Notes: generated by a model from the letters alone, not told the origin. Counted from the stretch's first letter, positions 37,867 to 47,887 are shown. The stretch: DNA of 64,000 nucleotides from Companilactobacillus nantensis DSM 16982 (GCF_001435815.1 NZ_AZFV01000006.1:54275-118274); one strand, 5' to 3'. Translations and numbers: made by a program.

Positions 37867-38040
37867 GTCGTAGGATATGGAAATATTTTCCTGCCGTGAA
37901 AGTAGTGTTATGGCTTTAGCCATTACAGTACCGGGCGAGTTTGGAGACTTGCCGAACCTGCAAGGCTTCAAACCGAGGGACGAGACCTTGGCTCGGCCCG
38001 GTCCGCACAGCAGGAGAATATTTCCATATCCGGAGACGGC
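37867..38040 (-). repeat. Cloverleaf-like structured element, copy C
   Basis: Opposite orientation to copy B, in the same gap. In its own direction it begins GCCGTCTCC. The outer stem GGATATGGAAATATT... is unrelated in sequence to B but pairs with its own right arm. Hairpin 1 GGGCCGAG / CTCGTCCC, loop CCAAGGT; hairpin 2 CTTGC / GCAAG; hairpin 3 ATGGC-TAAA-GCCAT. Confidence 0.85.
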
Positions 38041-38138
38041 ATATTTAAACACCCAACCCACCACAGATTATAATTAACTTTTATTAGTTTTCTGGTATTC
38101 TAGTATAGTATAGAACATTTTCAAAAAAGGAAACATAT

Positions 38139-38720
38139 ATGAAGAGAATAGTATTATTTGGGGACTCGACCATGATGGGATTTCGGGATGGTAAAGCCAG
38201 CGATACGCTAGCTAAACGCATTCGAAAAGACTTTCCTGGTTATGAAGTCATTAATATGTCGATTTCGGACTACAAAACCAATAATGCTATGACACGTGTT
38301 GATCGAGTGGCGCGACTAAATCCTGAAATTGTTATCTTGGGGTTCGGTGCCAACGATATTTCCACAGATGATGAAATCAAACCCGGTAAATTTGCGGCTA
38401 ATCTGACTAGTATAATAGAAACTTTAGGAACCCAACGTGTTATTTTGCTCTCGCCTCCGTACATTGATTGGATTAAAGATCCAACCAGACCATGGACCCG
38501 ACAACTGCAATTCGAGTTGGTAACGGAACATATCAGCAAACAACTAGACGTATCGTATATTGATTTACTGCACGATATGGCAAATTGTGCTAACTTGAAG
38601 GAATTATTACAAAAAGATGGTTTACACTTTACCAAGCAAGGTTATAATCTCTTAGAAGACGAGTTAATACCAGAAATTAAAGCAATGCTAGCTAGGAAAT
38701 CAGAGCTAGTGTCAAATTAA
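38139..38720 (+). CDS. SGNH/GDSL-family hydrolase
   Basis: 193 residues. Nucleophile block GDST (Ser about 10), Gly block NMSISDY, Asn block GFGANDIS, and the Asp/His block KDGLHFT near the C-terminus. Esterase or lipase-type activity; substrate unknown. No signal peptide, so cytoplasmic. Ten bases before the GPP34-like gene, same transcript. Confidence 0.85.
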   Translation: MKRIVLFGDSTMMGFRDGKASDTLAKRIRKDFPGYEVINMSISDYKTNNAMTRVDRVARLNPEIVILGFGANDISTDDEIKPGKFAANLTSIIETLGTQRVILLSPPYIDWIKDPTRPWTRQLQFELVTEHISKQLDVSYIDLLHDMANCANLKELLQKDGLHFTKQGYNLLEDELIPEIKAMLARKSELVSN

Positions 38721-38730
38721 GGAGCACTTT

Positions 38731-39366
38731 ATGGATTTAAATATTCCTCAAAAATATTTTATTTTATCGTGTAACGAAAAAGGTAGTATTCGTATTTTTA
38801 AGAATACCAGACGTCGTGCCTATTTAGCCGAAAGCTCATTTTTCGACTTAGCACTGAATGATATTATCGATTTAACAGACAACAGTGTCATCATTAACAA
38901 GGTTTTGCCCGACGACAAGAAATATCTGAACGAATTTTTCCAAATCATCAACAAGAACCAAGGTAAGAGTGTCAATCACGTCTTACGTGCAATGGCAACC
39001 AACGAAAAAATCACTCGTATTATTTACAACGAAATCGGTGATTCACTAGTTGATAAAGTTGATGTCACTAAAGCTGTCACTGGTTTAGTATTTAAGACTA
39101 ACAACTACTTACCTAATCGAAGTGTTAAACGTGAACTAGTTGCCGACTTACGTAAAGAAATTTTAACAGGCGATAAGATTTCACCTGATGCCTTTGCATT
39201 GTTAGCTACATTGTATGGTAATCATGATTTGAAGTTCTATTTCTCTCAATTCGAACAAAAACAATTGAAGAATAAAATTGAACTTTACCAAAATGATCCA
39301 ACTTACGAGAAGTTATTTGAACTATCTAAGAAGTTGAATCGAGTTACGATTACTTTATTGAGTTAG
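38731..39366 (+). CDS. GPP34-like (Golgi phosphoprotein 3 family) protein
   Basis: 211 residues, mostly helical. The N-terminal IPQKYFILSCNEKGSIRI and the later pattern of helices with short basic turns resemble GPP34/GOLPH3-like proteins of Gram-positive bacteria. In eukaryotes this family binds phosphoinositides; the bacterial role is unknown. AGGAG before the ATG. Co-transcribed with the SGNH hydrolase. Confidence 0.55.
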   Translation: MDLNIPQKYFILSCNEKGSIRIFKNTRRRAYLAESSFFDLALNDIIDLTDNSVIINKVLPDDKKYLNEFFQIINKNQGKSVNHVLRAMATNEKITRIIYNEIGDSLVDKVDVTKAVTGLVFKTNNYLPNRSVKRELVADLRKEILTGDKISPDAFALLATLYGNHDLKFYFSQFEQKQLKNKIELYQNDPTYEKLFELSKKLNRVTITLLS

Positions 39367-39383
39367 TTTAGATAAAGCATAAT

Positions 39384-39429
39384 AAAAGCCCACAATTAAT
39401 GGAAAAAATCATTAATTGTGGGCTTTTAT
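39384..39429. terminator. Bidirectional intrinsic terminator
   Basis: AAAAGCCCACAATTAATG / CATTAATTGTGGGCTTTT perfect stem between convergent genes. Confidence 0.8.
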
Positions 39430-39444
39430 ATTGTAGAGAGCGTC

Positions 39445-40143
39445 TTAAAATCCAAAATCAACTGGGTCTCCAGGCAATCTCAATAGTTTTGGCTTTCCAT
39501 AGTAGTAGCCTTGACGTAATGAAATATTAAAATCTTTACTCATTTTAGCATCGTCAGTATTTTCGATTCCTTCCAGAATCATGCGCAAACCATATTCCTC
39601 ACTGATAGCGTGCCAGAAATGTAGTTTTTGTTGAATTTTAGGGTCTTTTAAACCTGTTCGGAAATTTTGTAAGGCAAATTTGATTTCTGATGCCAGTGGC
39701 AAGATTTCTTGAATACTCTTAAAATCATTAATTCCTGTACCAACATCATCCAAAGATATTTGCATGCCATATTCAATAAATCTCCGTAAATGTGGAATCA
39801 ACTTTGTATCAGGATAACATTCTGGTCCCTTTTCTTCGGTTAATTCAACGACTAATTTTGCTGGATAAAGTTGTTTTTGACTTTGGATAATTGCTTTAGC
39901 GACGGTTGTATCCATTAATTGCTCACGACTAATATTTACTGAACAATATTGAACTTTTATACCTAAGATTCGTGTTGTTTCCAACAATAAGTCAGAAATG
40001 ATTTGTGGATCGATAGCCGCGAAGGATTCAGGCAATCTCCAGCCCTCAGGTGTCAATTGTTTGATCAATAATTCATATCCAAAAACTGTTTTTGTCTGTC
40101 CATCCAATTGCGGTTGAACAAAGTAACGATAAATCGGTTTCAT
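39445..40143 (-). CDS. EAL-domain protein
   Basis: 232 residues, an EAL domain alone. Metal and substrate residues largely kept: E in GYELL, N in SVNIS, E in VELTEE, DD in LDDVGTG, E in LEGIEN, Q in LRQGYYYGKP. The canonical KID after the DD motif is KFA. It could hydrolyse cyclic di-GMP or be a non-catalytic regulator; no GGDEF partner is in the window. Divergent from the NADH oxidase. Confidence 0.8.
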   Translation of the reverse strand: MKPIYRYFVQPQLDGQTKTVFGYELLIKQLTPEGWRLPESFAAIDPQIISDLLLETTRILGIKVQYCSVNISREQLMDTTVAKAIIQSQKQLYPAKLVVELTEEKGPECYPDTKLIPHLRRFIEYGMQISLDDVGTGINDFKSIQEILPLASEIKFALQNFRTGLKDPKIQQKLHFWHAISEEYGLRMILEGIENTDDAKMSKDFNISLRQGYYYGKPKLLRLPGDPVDFGF

Positions 40144-40167
40144 ACATTCATCCCCCCAAAAGATGAG

Positions 40168-40195
40168 TTTACATTCGTAGTAACCATTGTATACT
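40168..40195 (+). promoter_or_regulatory. Promoter of the NADH oxidase gene
   Basis: TTTACA, 16 bases, TATACT. The start of transcription would be near 40202, 26 bases before the proposed ATC start. GTATAC occurs twice around the -10 region. Confidence 0.5.
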
Positions 40196-40227
40196 TGTAG
40201 TATACGTCATTAGGAAAGGATAGCAAT

Positions 40228-41592
40228 ATCACGAAAAAGAAAGTAGTAATTATTGGCTGTACGCATGCTGGGATTGCGGCCATGAAACAAATTTTAAAGT
40301 ATTATCCAGATGCTGACATAACTGTTTACGAACGTCATGCAGAAATCTCATATTTATCTTGCGGAACTTACCTCCATTTGGGTGGTGAAGTTAAAAATCT
40401 TGACGATGTTTTTTACGCCAACCCCGATGAATTTACTAAACAGGGCGTTAAGATGCGCATGATTCACGATGTTATCAGTATTAATGCTAAAGAACATTCC
40501 ATTTTGGCACAAAACTTGAAAACAAAAGAATTAGTTCACGACAGTTACGACAAATTAATTATGGCTACTGGATCCATCACCGCAATTCCTGCTATTAGTG
40601 GTATTGAAAATCCTAAAGTAATGTTATGCAAAACTTGCGACCAAGCACATGAACTTTATGCAGCCGCCAAAACTTATCACACCGTCGCTATTGTTGGTGC
40701 CGGCTATGCTGGTGTCGAATTAGCTGAAGGCTACATTAAATCCGGTCACGAAGTGGTTTTAATTGAACGTGGTCCCCATGTTTTGAAAGAATATATGGAC
40801 CCTGAAATGTCCAAAAAAGTTGAAATAATGCTTGTTGAACACGGTGTAAAAGTTTTAACTAATACAACAGTGACACAATTCAGTGACCTTAAAAACGAAA
40901 AGGTCAACGTTAAAACAACTAGCTGTGATTGTTCCGTTGATATGGTAGCCATCGCTCCTGGAGTTATCCCTCAATCAGATCTACTCAAGGGTCAAGTTGA
41001 TTTATCAAAAAACGGTGCTATCGTTACCGACCCATACATGGGTACATCTGACCCTGATATTTTTGCGGCTGGTGATGCGACTGAAGTCCGTTACAATCCA
41101 ACATTGGGTCAAGCTTATATACCCCTAGCATCACATGCCGTTCGCCAAGGTACTTTAGCTGGTATCAACGTGTTAGACAAACGTCTCAAATCAATCGGTA
41201 CCCAAGCAACGACCGGAATGTTATTGTTCGGCAAAACTATTGCTTGTACCGGTTTAACTCATGAAAAAGCTAAAGCAGCTAATTTCAATACAGGTATTGC
41301 TTATTATCATGGTAACTATCGTCCTGATTTCATGCCCACAACTGCTGAAATCACAATTGAATTAGTTTACGACCGCAATACTCGTAAGGTTTTAGGAGCT
41401 CAAATGATGTCTGACCATGAAGTATCACAATCAGCCAACACTATTTCAGTCGTAATTCAAAACGGCAACACTATCGACGAATTGGCTTTCCTTGATATGT
41501 TGTTCTCACCTAATTTTGATGAACCATTTAATTACTTGAACTTAGTAGCACAAGCCGCTGTTGATCAAGAACACGGTTATTGGAGAAAGTAA
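40228..41592 (+). CDS. nox: NADH oxidase (water-forming) with ATC start
   Basis: About 454 residues. FAD/NAD(P)-binding flavoenzyme; the redox-active Cys is in SYLSCGTYLHL. NAD-binding VGAGYAGVELAEG, FAD-binding FAAGDAT. Reduces oxygen to water with NADH. The first ATG (40282) would remove the FAD-binding strand: the codons before it read TKKKVVIIGCTHAGIAA, which is the conserved N-terminus. AAGGA is seven bases before an ATC at 40228, where ATG is expected, so translation probably starts at this rare codon (or the base is an error). Confidence 0.85.
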   Translation: MTKKKVVIIGCTHAGIAAMKQILKYYPDADITVYERHAEISYLSCGTYLHLGGEVKNLDDVFYANPDEFTKQGVKMRMIHDVISINAKEHSILAQNLKTKELVHDSYDKLIMATGSITAIPAISGIENPKVMLCKTCDQAHELYAAAKTYHTVAIVGAGYAGVELAEGYIKSGHEVVLIERGPHVLKEYMDPEMSKKVEIMLVEHGVKVLTNTTVTQFSDLKNEKVNVKTTSCDCSVDMVAIAPGVIPQSDLLKGQVDLSKNGAIVTDPYMGTSDPDIFAAGDATEVRYNPTLGQAYIPLASHAVRQGTLAGINVLDKRLKSIGTQATTGMLLFGKTIACTGLTHEKAKAANFNTGIAYYHGNYRPDFMPTTAEITIELVYDRNTRKVLGAQMMSDHEVSQSANTISVVIQNGNTIDELAFLDMLFSPNFDEPFNYLNLVAQAAVDQEHGYWRK

Positions 41593-41612
41593 TTTTTTAA
41601 ACTAAAGACAAA

Positions 41613-41653
41613 TAAGGCCTGCAATTCAAATTTTGGATTGCAGGTCTTTTTTC
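41613..41653. terminator. Bidirectional intrinsic terminator
   Basis: GGCCTGCAAT / ATTGCAGGTC stem with T6 on the plus strand, between convergent nox and the reductase. Confidence 0.7.
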
Positions 41654-41663
41654 GTATTTAGTT

Positions 41664-42995
41664 TTATGCACGATGCCAAGCAGCATAACCAATTGTTGGA
41701 AATAAACTAGTTAAGCGACTAATTTGCTCAGGATCCATTTTGAATTCAATGGCTGGTAGTAAAGCATTGACCGCATCCTGAGCTTGATCACTGATTTCCG
41801 TTACACCTATCAAGTGACCGGCTTTGTCATGAATTTGTTTGCTTTGAGCAATCGGTTCTTTATCAACTTTGTAATACCAATAGCTAGCTAAATCATTTTC
41901 GGAAACTTGGTAGCCTTTCTTAACAGCTTCTTCCACAGAAACACCTGCCTTAGCAATTCGTGGCGAAGTGAAGACAACTGATGGAATAACTGGCATTTGA
42001 ATTGGATCTTTCGTTTGCCCAGAAAATAGTTTCATTAAATATTTCGATTCGAAGAAAGCTGCTGGTGTAACTTTAGGCAAGTCGTTAGACACAACATCCC
42101 CTGCTGCATAAATGCTCTCAACATTTGTTTGTAAATAATCATTAACGAAGACACCTCTATGATCATACTTAACACCAACTTTATCCAATCCCAAATTGTC
42201 CAGATTAGGAATTCGACCAGTTGCATCCAAAATCCAATCGGTTTTTAGCTTTTGATCAGTTCCATAGTTAACTTGATAACCTTCATTTAGCTGTTCAAAT
42301 GCCTGAACATTAGCATTTTCAATAAACTTAACCCCACGTTGTTTCAAATCAGCCACAATCATTTCAACATACGGTTGATAGAAATTACGTAAAACTTTGT
42401 CTGAATGTAGCATCATTGTTACATCAGCTCCAGCAGCGTTAGCAATCGTCGCAAACTCCATGCCAATGTACCCTGAACCGATAATTGTAATCTTTTGAGG
42501 CAATTTTGTTAGATTCATGAAGTCTTCACTATCATGAGCTAATTCAGTCCCTGGAATATCTAATCGATGCGGTCTTAAGCCAGTCGCAATAACAATTTTT
42601 TCAGCTGTAACCTCCCCCACATTATCAACAATTAGCGTGTGATTATCTTTAAACGTTGCGTGACCCCTGATTATCGTTGCGCCATTACTTTCCAAACGGT
42701 TTGTTAACTCATCTGGTAAATGTTCAATAATTTCTTGCTTGTGGGCAACATTTTTAGTCCAATCAATTTTGACATCACCAGCCAAAACATCCCCCATTCG
42801 TTCAACTTCTCGGGCTAACTTAACTGGTTCATCCAAAGTTATTTTGGCATTACAGCCACGATTAGGACAAGTTCCACCAATCAGGCCACTTTCAATAACA
42901 CCAACTTGAACACCCGTTTTAGCTAGTGGTGCTGCCCCATCAAACGTTGCGTGACCGGCTCCAATATAAAGTACGTCATAATCATATTTAACCAT
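41664..42995 (-). CDS. Pyridine nucleotide-disulfide oxidoreductase
   Basis: About 443 residues, class I flavin disulfide reductase. FAD loop YIGAGHATFDGA, redox disulfide GGTCPNRGCNAKI (Cys-x4-Cys), NAD loop GSGYIGMEFA, second FAD motif YAAGDV, C-terminal dimerisation domain. Glutathione- or mercuric-reductase-like; the natural disulfide is unknown. The ATG at 42995 has GGAGG eight bases upstream. Confidence 0.85.
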   Translation of the reverse strand: MVKYDYDVLYIGAGHATFDGAAPLAKTGVQVGVIESGLIGGTCPNRGCNAKITLDEPVKLAREVERMGDVLAGDVKIDWTKNVAHKQEIIEHLPDELTNRLESNGATIIRGHATFKDNHTLIVDNVGEVTAEKIVIATGLRPHRLDIPGTELAHDSEDFMNLTKLPQKITIIGSGYIGMEFATIANAAGADVTMMLHSDKVLRNFYQPYVEMIVADLKQRGVKFIENANVQAFEQLNEGYQVNYGTDQKLKTDWILDATGRIPNLDNLGLDKVGVKYDHRGVFVNDYLQTNVESIYAAGDVVSNDLPKVTPAAFFESKYLMKLFSGQTKDPIQMPVIPSVVFTSPRIAKAGVSVEEAVKKGYQVSENDLASYWYYKVDKEPIAQSKQIHDKAGHLIGVTEISDQAQDAVNALLPAIEFKMDPEQISRLTSLFPTIGYAAWHRA

Positions 42996-43194
42996 ACAGC
43001 TGACCTCCAAAGTTTTTCTATATCTTAAACATAAGTCATTCCGAAGGCCGTGACAATAAATTCGATTATGGATATGGTTTTCAAAACATGACGAAATTTT
43101 TTTAGTTAAATTTTCATTTTATCGAACATACGTTCGCATAATGATGTATAATGACCTCACAACTTAAATATTAAAAAAAAGATAGGAGACAATC

Positions 43195-43662
43195 ATGAAC
43201 AAAGAAGCTATTAAGCAGGTGGCAAACCAACTCTTTTATTCAGAAGATGTTCAAAACATTATCGACGATTTAAAATATGGCAACCGATATGAATCGTCTA
43301 TTTCAATTTTTTCACGAAGAAACCTGGAACTTAATCTCGATATATCAGTAATCAAACAGGTCATCGAATGTTTGAATAAAGAATATGCTGAATATATTTT
43401 CAATCTAGGACGGGGGCTGGGTTCACCTGAACTATACATTGCTAATCGAAAGATTAAAATTCAAAATGAAACAACTCATGCTGTCAAAACAATGCAAGAT
43501 ATGGCAGACGCTCTCAATGATTTGGGAATTCAGACCGATATTTTGTATCATGTAAATCCAGATATGTTAATTTCTGATGAAGAATTTGAAAATGATTTAT
43601 CCATTTATAAAAAGTTGTTAAGTGATTATATACAAAAAAAGACGGATACCCCATCAATATAG
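43195..43662 (+). CDS. Hypothetical protein
   Basis: 155 residues, unrecognised, acidic helical C-terminus (PDMLISDEEFENDLSIYKKLL). A clear ribosome-binding site (GGAG). A short decayed piece of a paralogue lies at 47805..47881, past the adhesin gene. The stop is 12 bases from the convergent adhesin stop. Confidence 0.55.
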   Translation: MNKEAIKQVANQLFYSEDVQNIIDDLKYGNRYESSISIFSRRNLELNLDISVIKQVIECLNKEYAEYIFNLGRGLGSPELYIANRKIKIQNETTHAVKTMQDMADALNDLGIQTDILYHVNPDMLISDEEFENDLSIYKKLLSDYIQKKTDTPSI

Positions 43663-43675
43663 GATATCCGACCTG

Positions 43676-46600
43676 CTATACTGCATCACTTAGTGACCAA
43701 GTAACAATACCTTGATATTTACCAGATAATGGAACTCCACGCGTTCCTAACATAATACCCGCATTAGGGTCAGCGTTCTCATCAAACAAAGAGTAAGAAA
43801 CCGGATCTGCCAAATTAGTACTATCACCAGTCGCAATTACTGGATTTTCCGATAGAGAAATTGGCATCCCGCTCTTCTCATCTAAATCAACCATTTGTAA
43901 ATTGGAAAGTTCACTATAATTTCCATTTTCATCTTGGCGTTTCATATTATCGGCTTGTGCTTGAAGTTGCCATTTTGATTTGTAACTGTCTACTTTAATA
44001 TTCCAGTTACCATCACGCTGAACATATTTAGGTACAAGCTTTCCTTGTGGATCAATCGTCTTGAAACGGTAATTTTCAACCTCTACTTGCGCTCCATTTG
44101 GTAATACTTTGACAGTATAATCTACCGTATTCGTCTTTCTGAGGTAACGATCCATAACGTAGGCTTTCAAATTATAATTTCCAGTTGCCGTTTCATCAGT
44201 CCATGTGGACTTAGGATCAAGTTTATATGGTGTGCTAATTTGTTTATCCGTTTCTTTTGGACGATCAGCTACTGTCATAACCGGTGTATCGGTACTGCCA
44301 TCAACTTGGGCAAAGACCGCTAAATCTTTAGCTTGAAGCAGATATGCCATTGCATCAACGTCAGGATATGTGAAAGTCATTGGTAATCTGACAGGTAAAT
44401 TGGAGATTGCCATTAATTCTGACTGGGTTGCTTCAATCGTCGGCGTTATATCAGGTACATTGACAACATATGTAGCTGAAGTTTGAGATGCTGTCGTTCC
44501 GTCATAAGCCGTAACCTTAATTTCATTACGACCAACTTTCAATCCAGTAGCAGTCTTGAGATAATCATCAACTGATTGTTGACTATTAGTATCGAATAAA
44601 TCAGCTCCAATTGGTTCTAATTCAATTGTAAACTCACCCTTGTTCGTTACATCTTTAGTCACATCTTGGGTAACTTCGGCTTGTTGATTACCATCAGCAT
44701 TAGTGATTTGATATTTAACTGACGTTATAGCATTAGCAAAATCAGAATTATCAGAATAAGCGTAACTACCGCCTAATTTAACATTACTGTTGTCATGCAC
44801 CGTTTGATTCAAATCAGTCCCCGTTGGTGTCAGAGTCAAAGTTCGATTAATAATATTAATGTTATACGTAACTTCATTTGAATTTCTGTCAGAATCAGAC
44901 ATATAAACTTTAATTGTATGTGGACCTACTCTTAACAAACCTTCTGGAAGTTCAATGCTTAGTTTAGCTGGTTGATTTGAAGTATCATCACCTTTAACTG
45001 TCGTTTGAACGTATTTCGTACTGTTATCAATCTGAATATAAGCTTGTAAATCTTTAGATTGAACGGCATCTCCATCACTATAAGTAGCTTCACTCGATAA
45101 TGTGAATGGATCAGTTATTTGGACAGTCTGTGGGTCTTCACCAGTTGCTGTTAATTGTAATTTTTTATCGATTATTGTTACTGTATATTCGATTTCTTGA
45201 GAATCACGCACTCCGTCATCAAGATAAAGCTTAATTTTATGTGTACCTGGAGTCAATTTTCCTGCAGGCAAATCAAATTTAGGATGTAACGGATTTGTTT
45301 GCGTCGCTGAATTAACAATCTGACTATCATAAGCATCATCATCTATCTTATAGTGCCATGTCAGATTTTTTAAGTCTATTTCACTGCCGTCACTATAAGA
45401 AGTTTCCCCTACTAACGACACTGGATCTGTAGACTTAAACGTCAGCGCAGTATCACCAACAGTTTTCAACAATAAGTTTTTATAATCATTGACATTAACA
45501 GTATAAATAATCTTATTAGAAATCCGATTTAGTGAATCCACTGCATAAACTTCAATTGTATTTTTACCAATTTTCAAAGAACTACCGGAACTTATTGAAC
45601 TGGAGGAAATCATGGTATAAGTACCCGTTTTTGAACCCGAATTTGCAACAGCCTCACCTGCTGGAATCTCTGTCCCATTAATTTTAGTGTGCATTTCAAC
45701 AGCTTTACCATCAAAAGTGGAATTTCCGGCGTAATTCAAAGTTCCTGTCAGTTTTACATCTTCATCAGAATTAACTGTTTGTTCCGTTGTATCCGAAGCA
45801 ATATTTAATTGGTCATTAATGATAAATGTTGGTGATGTAACATCCGAAATATAGTAATCACTTCTATAAGAAGTTTCTTCACCTTTCGTTAGTAATGGCG
45901 TAGTAGCAGCATTAGCTTGGCCATAAAGATAAATGGTTGCCCGTTGTCCTTCAGTATCCATACTTGGCAATGTTATATTCAAAACTTGGTCACCACTCTT
46001 AGTATCGCTAACAACATCACTAGATGATATTTCGAATGATTTATTTGGATCAGAACCTGCGCCTGAATAAACTACCTTACCAATACTTCCATCACTGATG
46101 CTACTTGATAATCCCGTTTTGAAATCAACATTAGATGGCAAATGTACTTGTGTAGTAATATCACCCGTGCCTAATGTTCCTGAATCATAATTCAAATCAT
46201 ATTGAAAAAGCAATTTATCATTATTTGCCACATTGTATAATTTTTTCTTATCAAATCCTGCTAGTGGATTACTCGAATTAGGATCAGTTTTATATGCACT
46301 ATCCGAGAGCAAATCTCCGATTTCCCGACCTAATTGTCCGTGGTCATCGTATTGTGACATATCAAAAAGTTTTGCCGTATTTTCCACGTTAGCAGTATTC
46401 GGCATCTGTTGCATGACAATTGAATATGTATTCGGAGAAGAATTTGCGGAACCTGTTGATGCTGTAAATCCCCAACGGATATTATTGCTAGTTTTATTCA
46501 TTTTATTCAAATTTATAGATCCAGAACTGGTATCTTTTGAAAAGTAACCTGTAGCAGTACCGTCACGATTTTGATCATTAAAATCAAATCTATATTTACC

Positions 46601-47599
46601 AATATTGGAACTATCAGTTGGTGGTGTGTAATGGAAGGTTATATGTTTCCATGATTGATTCACCGTTGCAGTAAATTCCGACCTTCCATATCCAGATAGT
46701 TCAAGGTTATACTTGCCACTACCTTCATCCGGTTTTACAAGGGAGGCAAAGTAATAATTTCCACCAAAAAATAACCCATAAGTCCCACTTTCAACAATAT
46801 ATGCATCTTTAGCACCGGGGTATCCCGCCAATATATGCTGTCCCTTAATATTTGAATTAGCATCAAAATAATCATCGATTCCACTTTGACCATACGTTGA
46901 GGCACCGGGTTTCTTATAGTTTTGTAAAGTATCCATTTCTACAGCAAAACTATTTTGAATGGCACCTGTATTAAATTCAGTAAAATCGGTAGATGAACTA
47001 GAAGTAAGTGCCGTGTGATCAACTGTACTACCCGACCAGACTCCCAAAGTTTCACCATATGAAGGCTTTCCTTTTCCTGTTCCTCCAACAGCGGTAGAAA
47101 TTGCTGAGGCACCTCTTGAATCATCTTGCAAAACTAATGCCATTCCATCAGGAACCTTTTTGCTTGATATAGTCTTATCGTAATTAATTTTATCTACCCC
47201 GGGATCATCAGGATAATTATGGAAAACGTCGCCCAAATAAACCCAAGCCGAAATAGTTTGAGGTTTATCCAATCTAAAAGAGTTATATAACTTGGTTTGA
47301 TTGGAATCACTGTATTTTTTACCCCAAAATGAACTAATTTGGCTTCTACCATTAGCCGAATTCAACATTTCAATAATATTAGTCGGATAATTAGTTATTA
47401 GTTTTGCATTATTAGGGGTTCCATCATAATCAGGGTGTTCAATCAGCCCATCTAATTTAAGTCCATCCGGAACATTTTGATAGACTTGTTCAGTTGTTGG
47501 TATCGCAGCTTCTGCTGTTGTTGTTAATTTAAGTAACCCACCTATAGCAGTTAAAAGAATCATCGTAAATAATATATATTTTAATTTGATGTTTTTCAT
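43676..47599 (-). CDS. Large WxL-domain lectin-like adhesin
   Basis: 1307 residues. Signal peptide (about 1-32), N-terminal L-type (legume-like) lectin domain (about 40-410, with WVYLGD, GMALVLQDD, GRSEFTATVNQSWKHITFHY), a linker, then about five Ig-like repeats of about 100 residues (pattern YSDG ... QID ... GxHxIKVYxxD ... VxYxVxI). The C-terminus is a WxL domain (about 1150-1307) with both motifs, KWQLQA and TWSLSDAV. WxL domains attach non-covalently to peptidoglycan. Predicted surface binding protein. The DUF916 and LPXTG partners usually next to WxL genes are absent here. Confidence 0.8.
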   Translation of the reverse strand: MKNIKLKYILFTMILLTAIGGLLKLTTTAEAAIPTTEQVYQNVPDGLKLDGLIEHPDYDGTPNNAKLITNYPTNIIEMLNSANGRSQISSFWGKKYSDSNQTKLYNSFRLDKPQTISAWVYLGDVFHNYPDDPGVDKINYDKTISSKKVPDGMALVLQDDSRGASAISTAVGGTGKGKPSYGETLGVWSGSTVDHTALTSSSSTDFTEFNTGAIQNSFAVEMDTLQNYKKPGASTYGQSGIDDYFDANSNIKGQHILAGYPGAKDAYIVESGTYGLFFGGNYYFASLVKPDEGSGKYNLELSGYGRSEFTATVNQSWKHITFHYTPPTDSSNIGKYRFDFNDQNRDGTATGYFSKDTSSGSINLNKMNKTSNNIRWGFTASTGSANSSPNTYSIVMQQMPNTANVENTAKLFDMSQYDDHGQLGREIGDLLSDSAYKTDPNSSNPLAGFDKKKLYNVANNDKLLFQYDLNYDSGTLGTGDITTQVHLPSNVDFKTGLSSSISDGSIGKVVYSGAGSDPNKSFEISSSDVVSDTKSGDQVLNITLPSMDTEGQRATIYLYGQANAATTPLLTKGEETSYRSDYYISDVTSPTFIINDQLNIASDTTEQTVNSDEDVKLTGTLNYAGNSTFDGKAVEMHTKINGTEIPAGEAVANSGSKTGTYTMISSSSISSGSSLKIGKNTIEVYAVDSLNRISNKIIYTVNVNDYKNLLLKTVGDTALTFKSTDPVSLVGETSYSDGSEIDLKNLTWHYKIDDDAYDSQIVNSATQTNPLHPKFDLPAGKLTPGTHKIKLYLDDGVRDSQEIEYTVTIIDKKLQLTATGEDPQTVQITDPFTLSSEATYSDGDAVQSKDLQAYIQIDNSTKYVQTTVKGDDTSNQPAKLSIELPEGLLRVGPHTIKVYMSDSDRNSNEVTYNINIINRTLTLTPTGTDLNQTVHDNSNVKLGGSYAYSDNSDFANAITSVKYQITNADGNQQAEVTQDVTKDVTNKGEFTIELEPIGADLFDTNSQQSVDDYLKTATGLKVGRNEIKVTAYDGTTASQTSATYVVNVPDITPTIEATQSELMAISNLPVRLPMTFTYPDVDAMAYLLQAKDLAVFAQVDGSTDTPVMTVADRPKETDKQISTPYKLDPKSTWTDETATGNYNLKAYVMDRYLRKTNTVDYTVKVLPNGAQVEVENYRFKTIDPQGKLVPKYVQRDGNWNIKVDSYKSKWQLQAQADNMKRQDENGNYSELSNLQMVDLDEKSGMPISLSENPVIATGDSTNLADPVSYSLFDENADPNAGIMLGTRGVPLSGKYQGIVTWSLSDAV

Positions 47600-47804
47600 T
47601 ATTAATCCCTCACAATAATAGTAAAAAACTTTTCCCTACATATAATATACTGGATTATATTATGCAAATGATACTAAAAATTATAAATATTCATTATCTA
47701 TTATGATATATGTCATTTTCTTGAAATTTTTTTATTAATTTAAGTAAATTATTTTTTTTGCTTAAACGGATTAAGAAGTTCACGCTACATTGACCTTTTT
47801 AGTA
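47600..47804. other. AT-rich upstream region of the adhesin gene
   Basis: AT-rich stretch between the adhesin start and a paralogue fragment; it must hold the adhesin promoter on the minus strand, but I see no clear box. Confidence 0.3.
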
Positions 47805-47881
47805 AAATTGATTCCGATTTGTTAATTTCTGATGATGAATTCGAATACGACTTGAACATCAATACAAAAGTATTGAAGTAA
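47805..47881 (+). pseudogene. Fragment of a paralogue of the 43195 gene
   Basis: Reads KIDSDLLISDDEFEYDLNIN then TKVLK and a stop, matching the C-terminal PDMLISDEEFENDLSIYKKLL of the gene at 43195. No 5' part remains. The adhesin gene thus lies between the intact gene and this fragment, in the same orientation. Confidence 0.6.
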
Positions 47882-47887
47882 ACGAAA

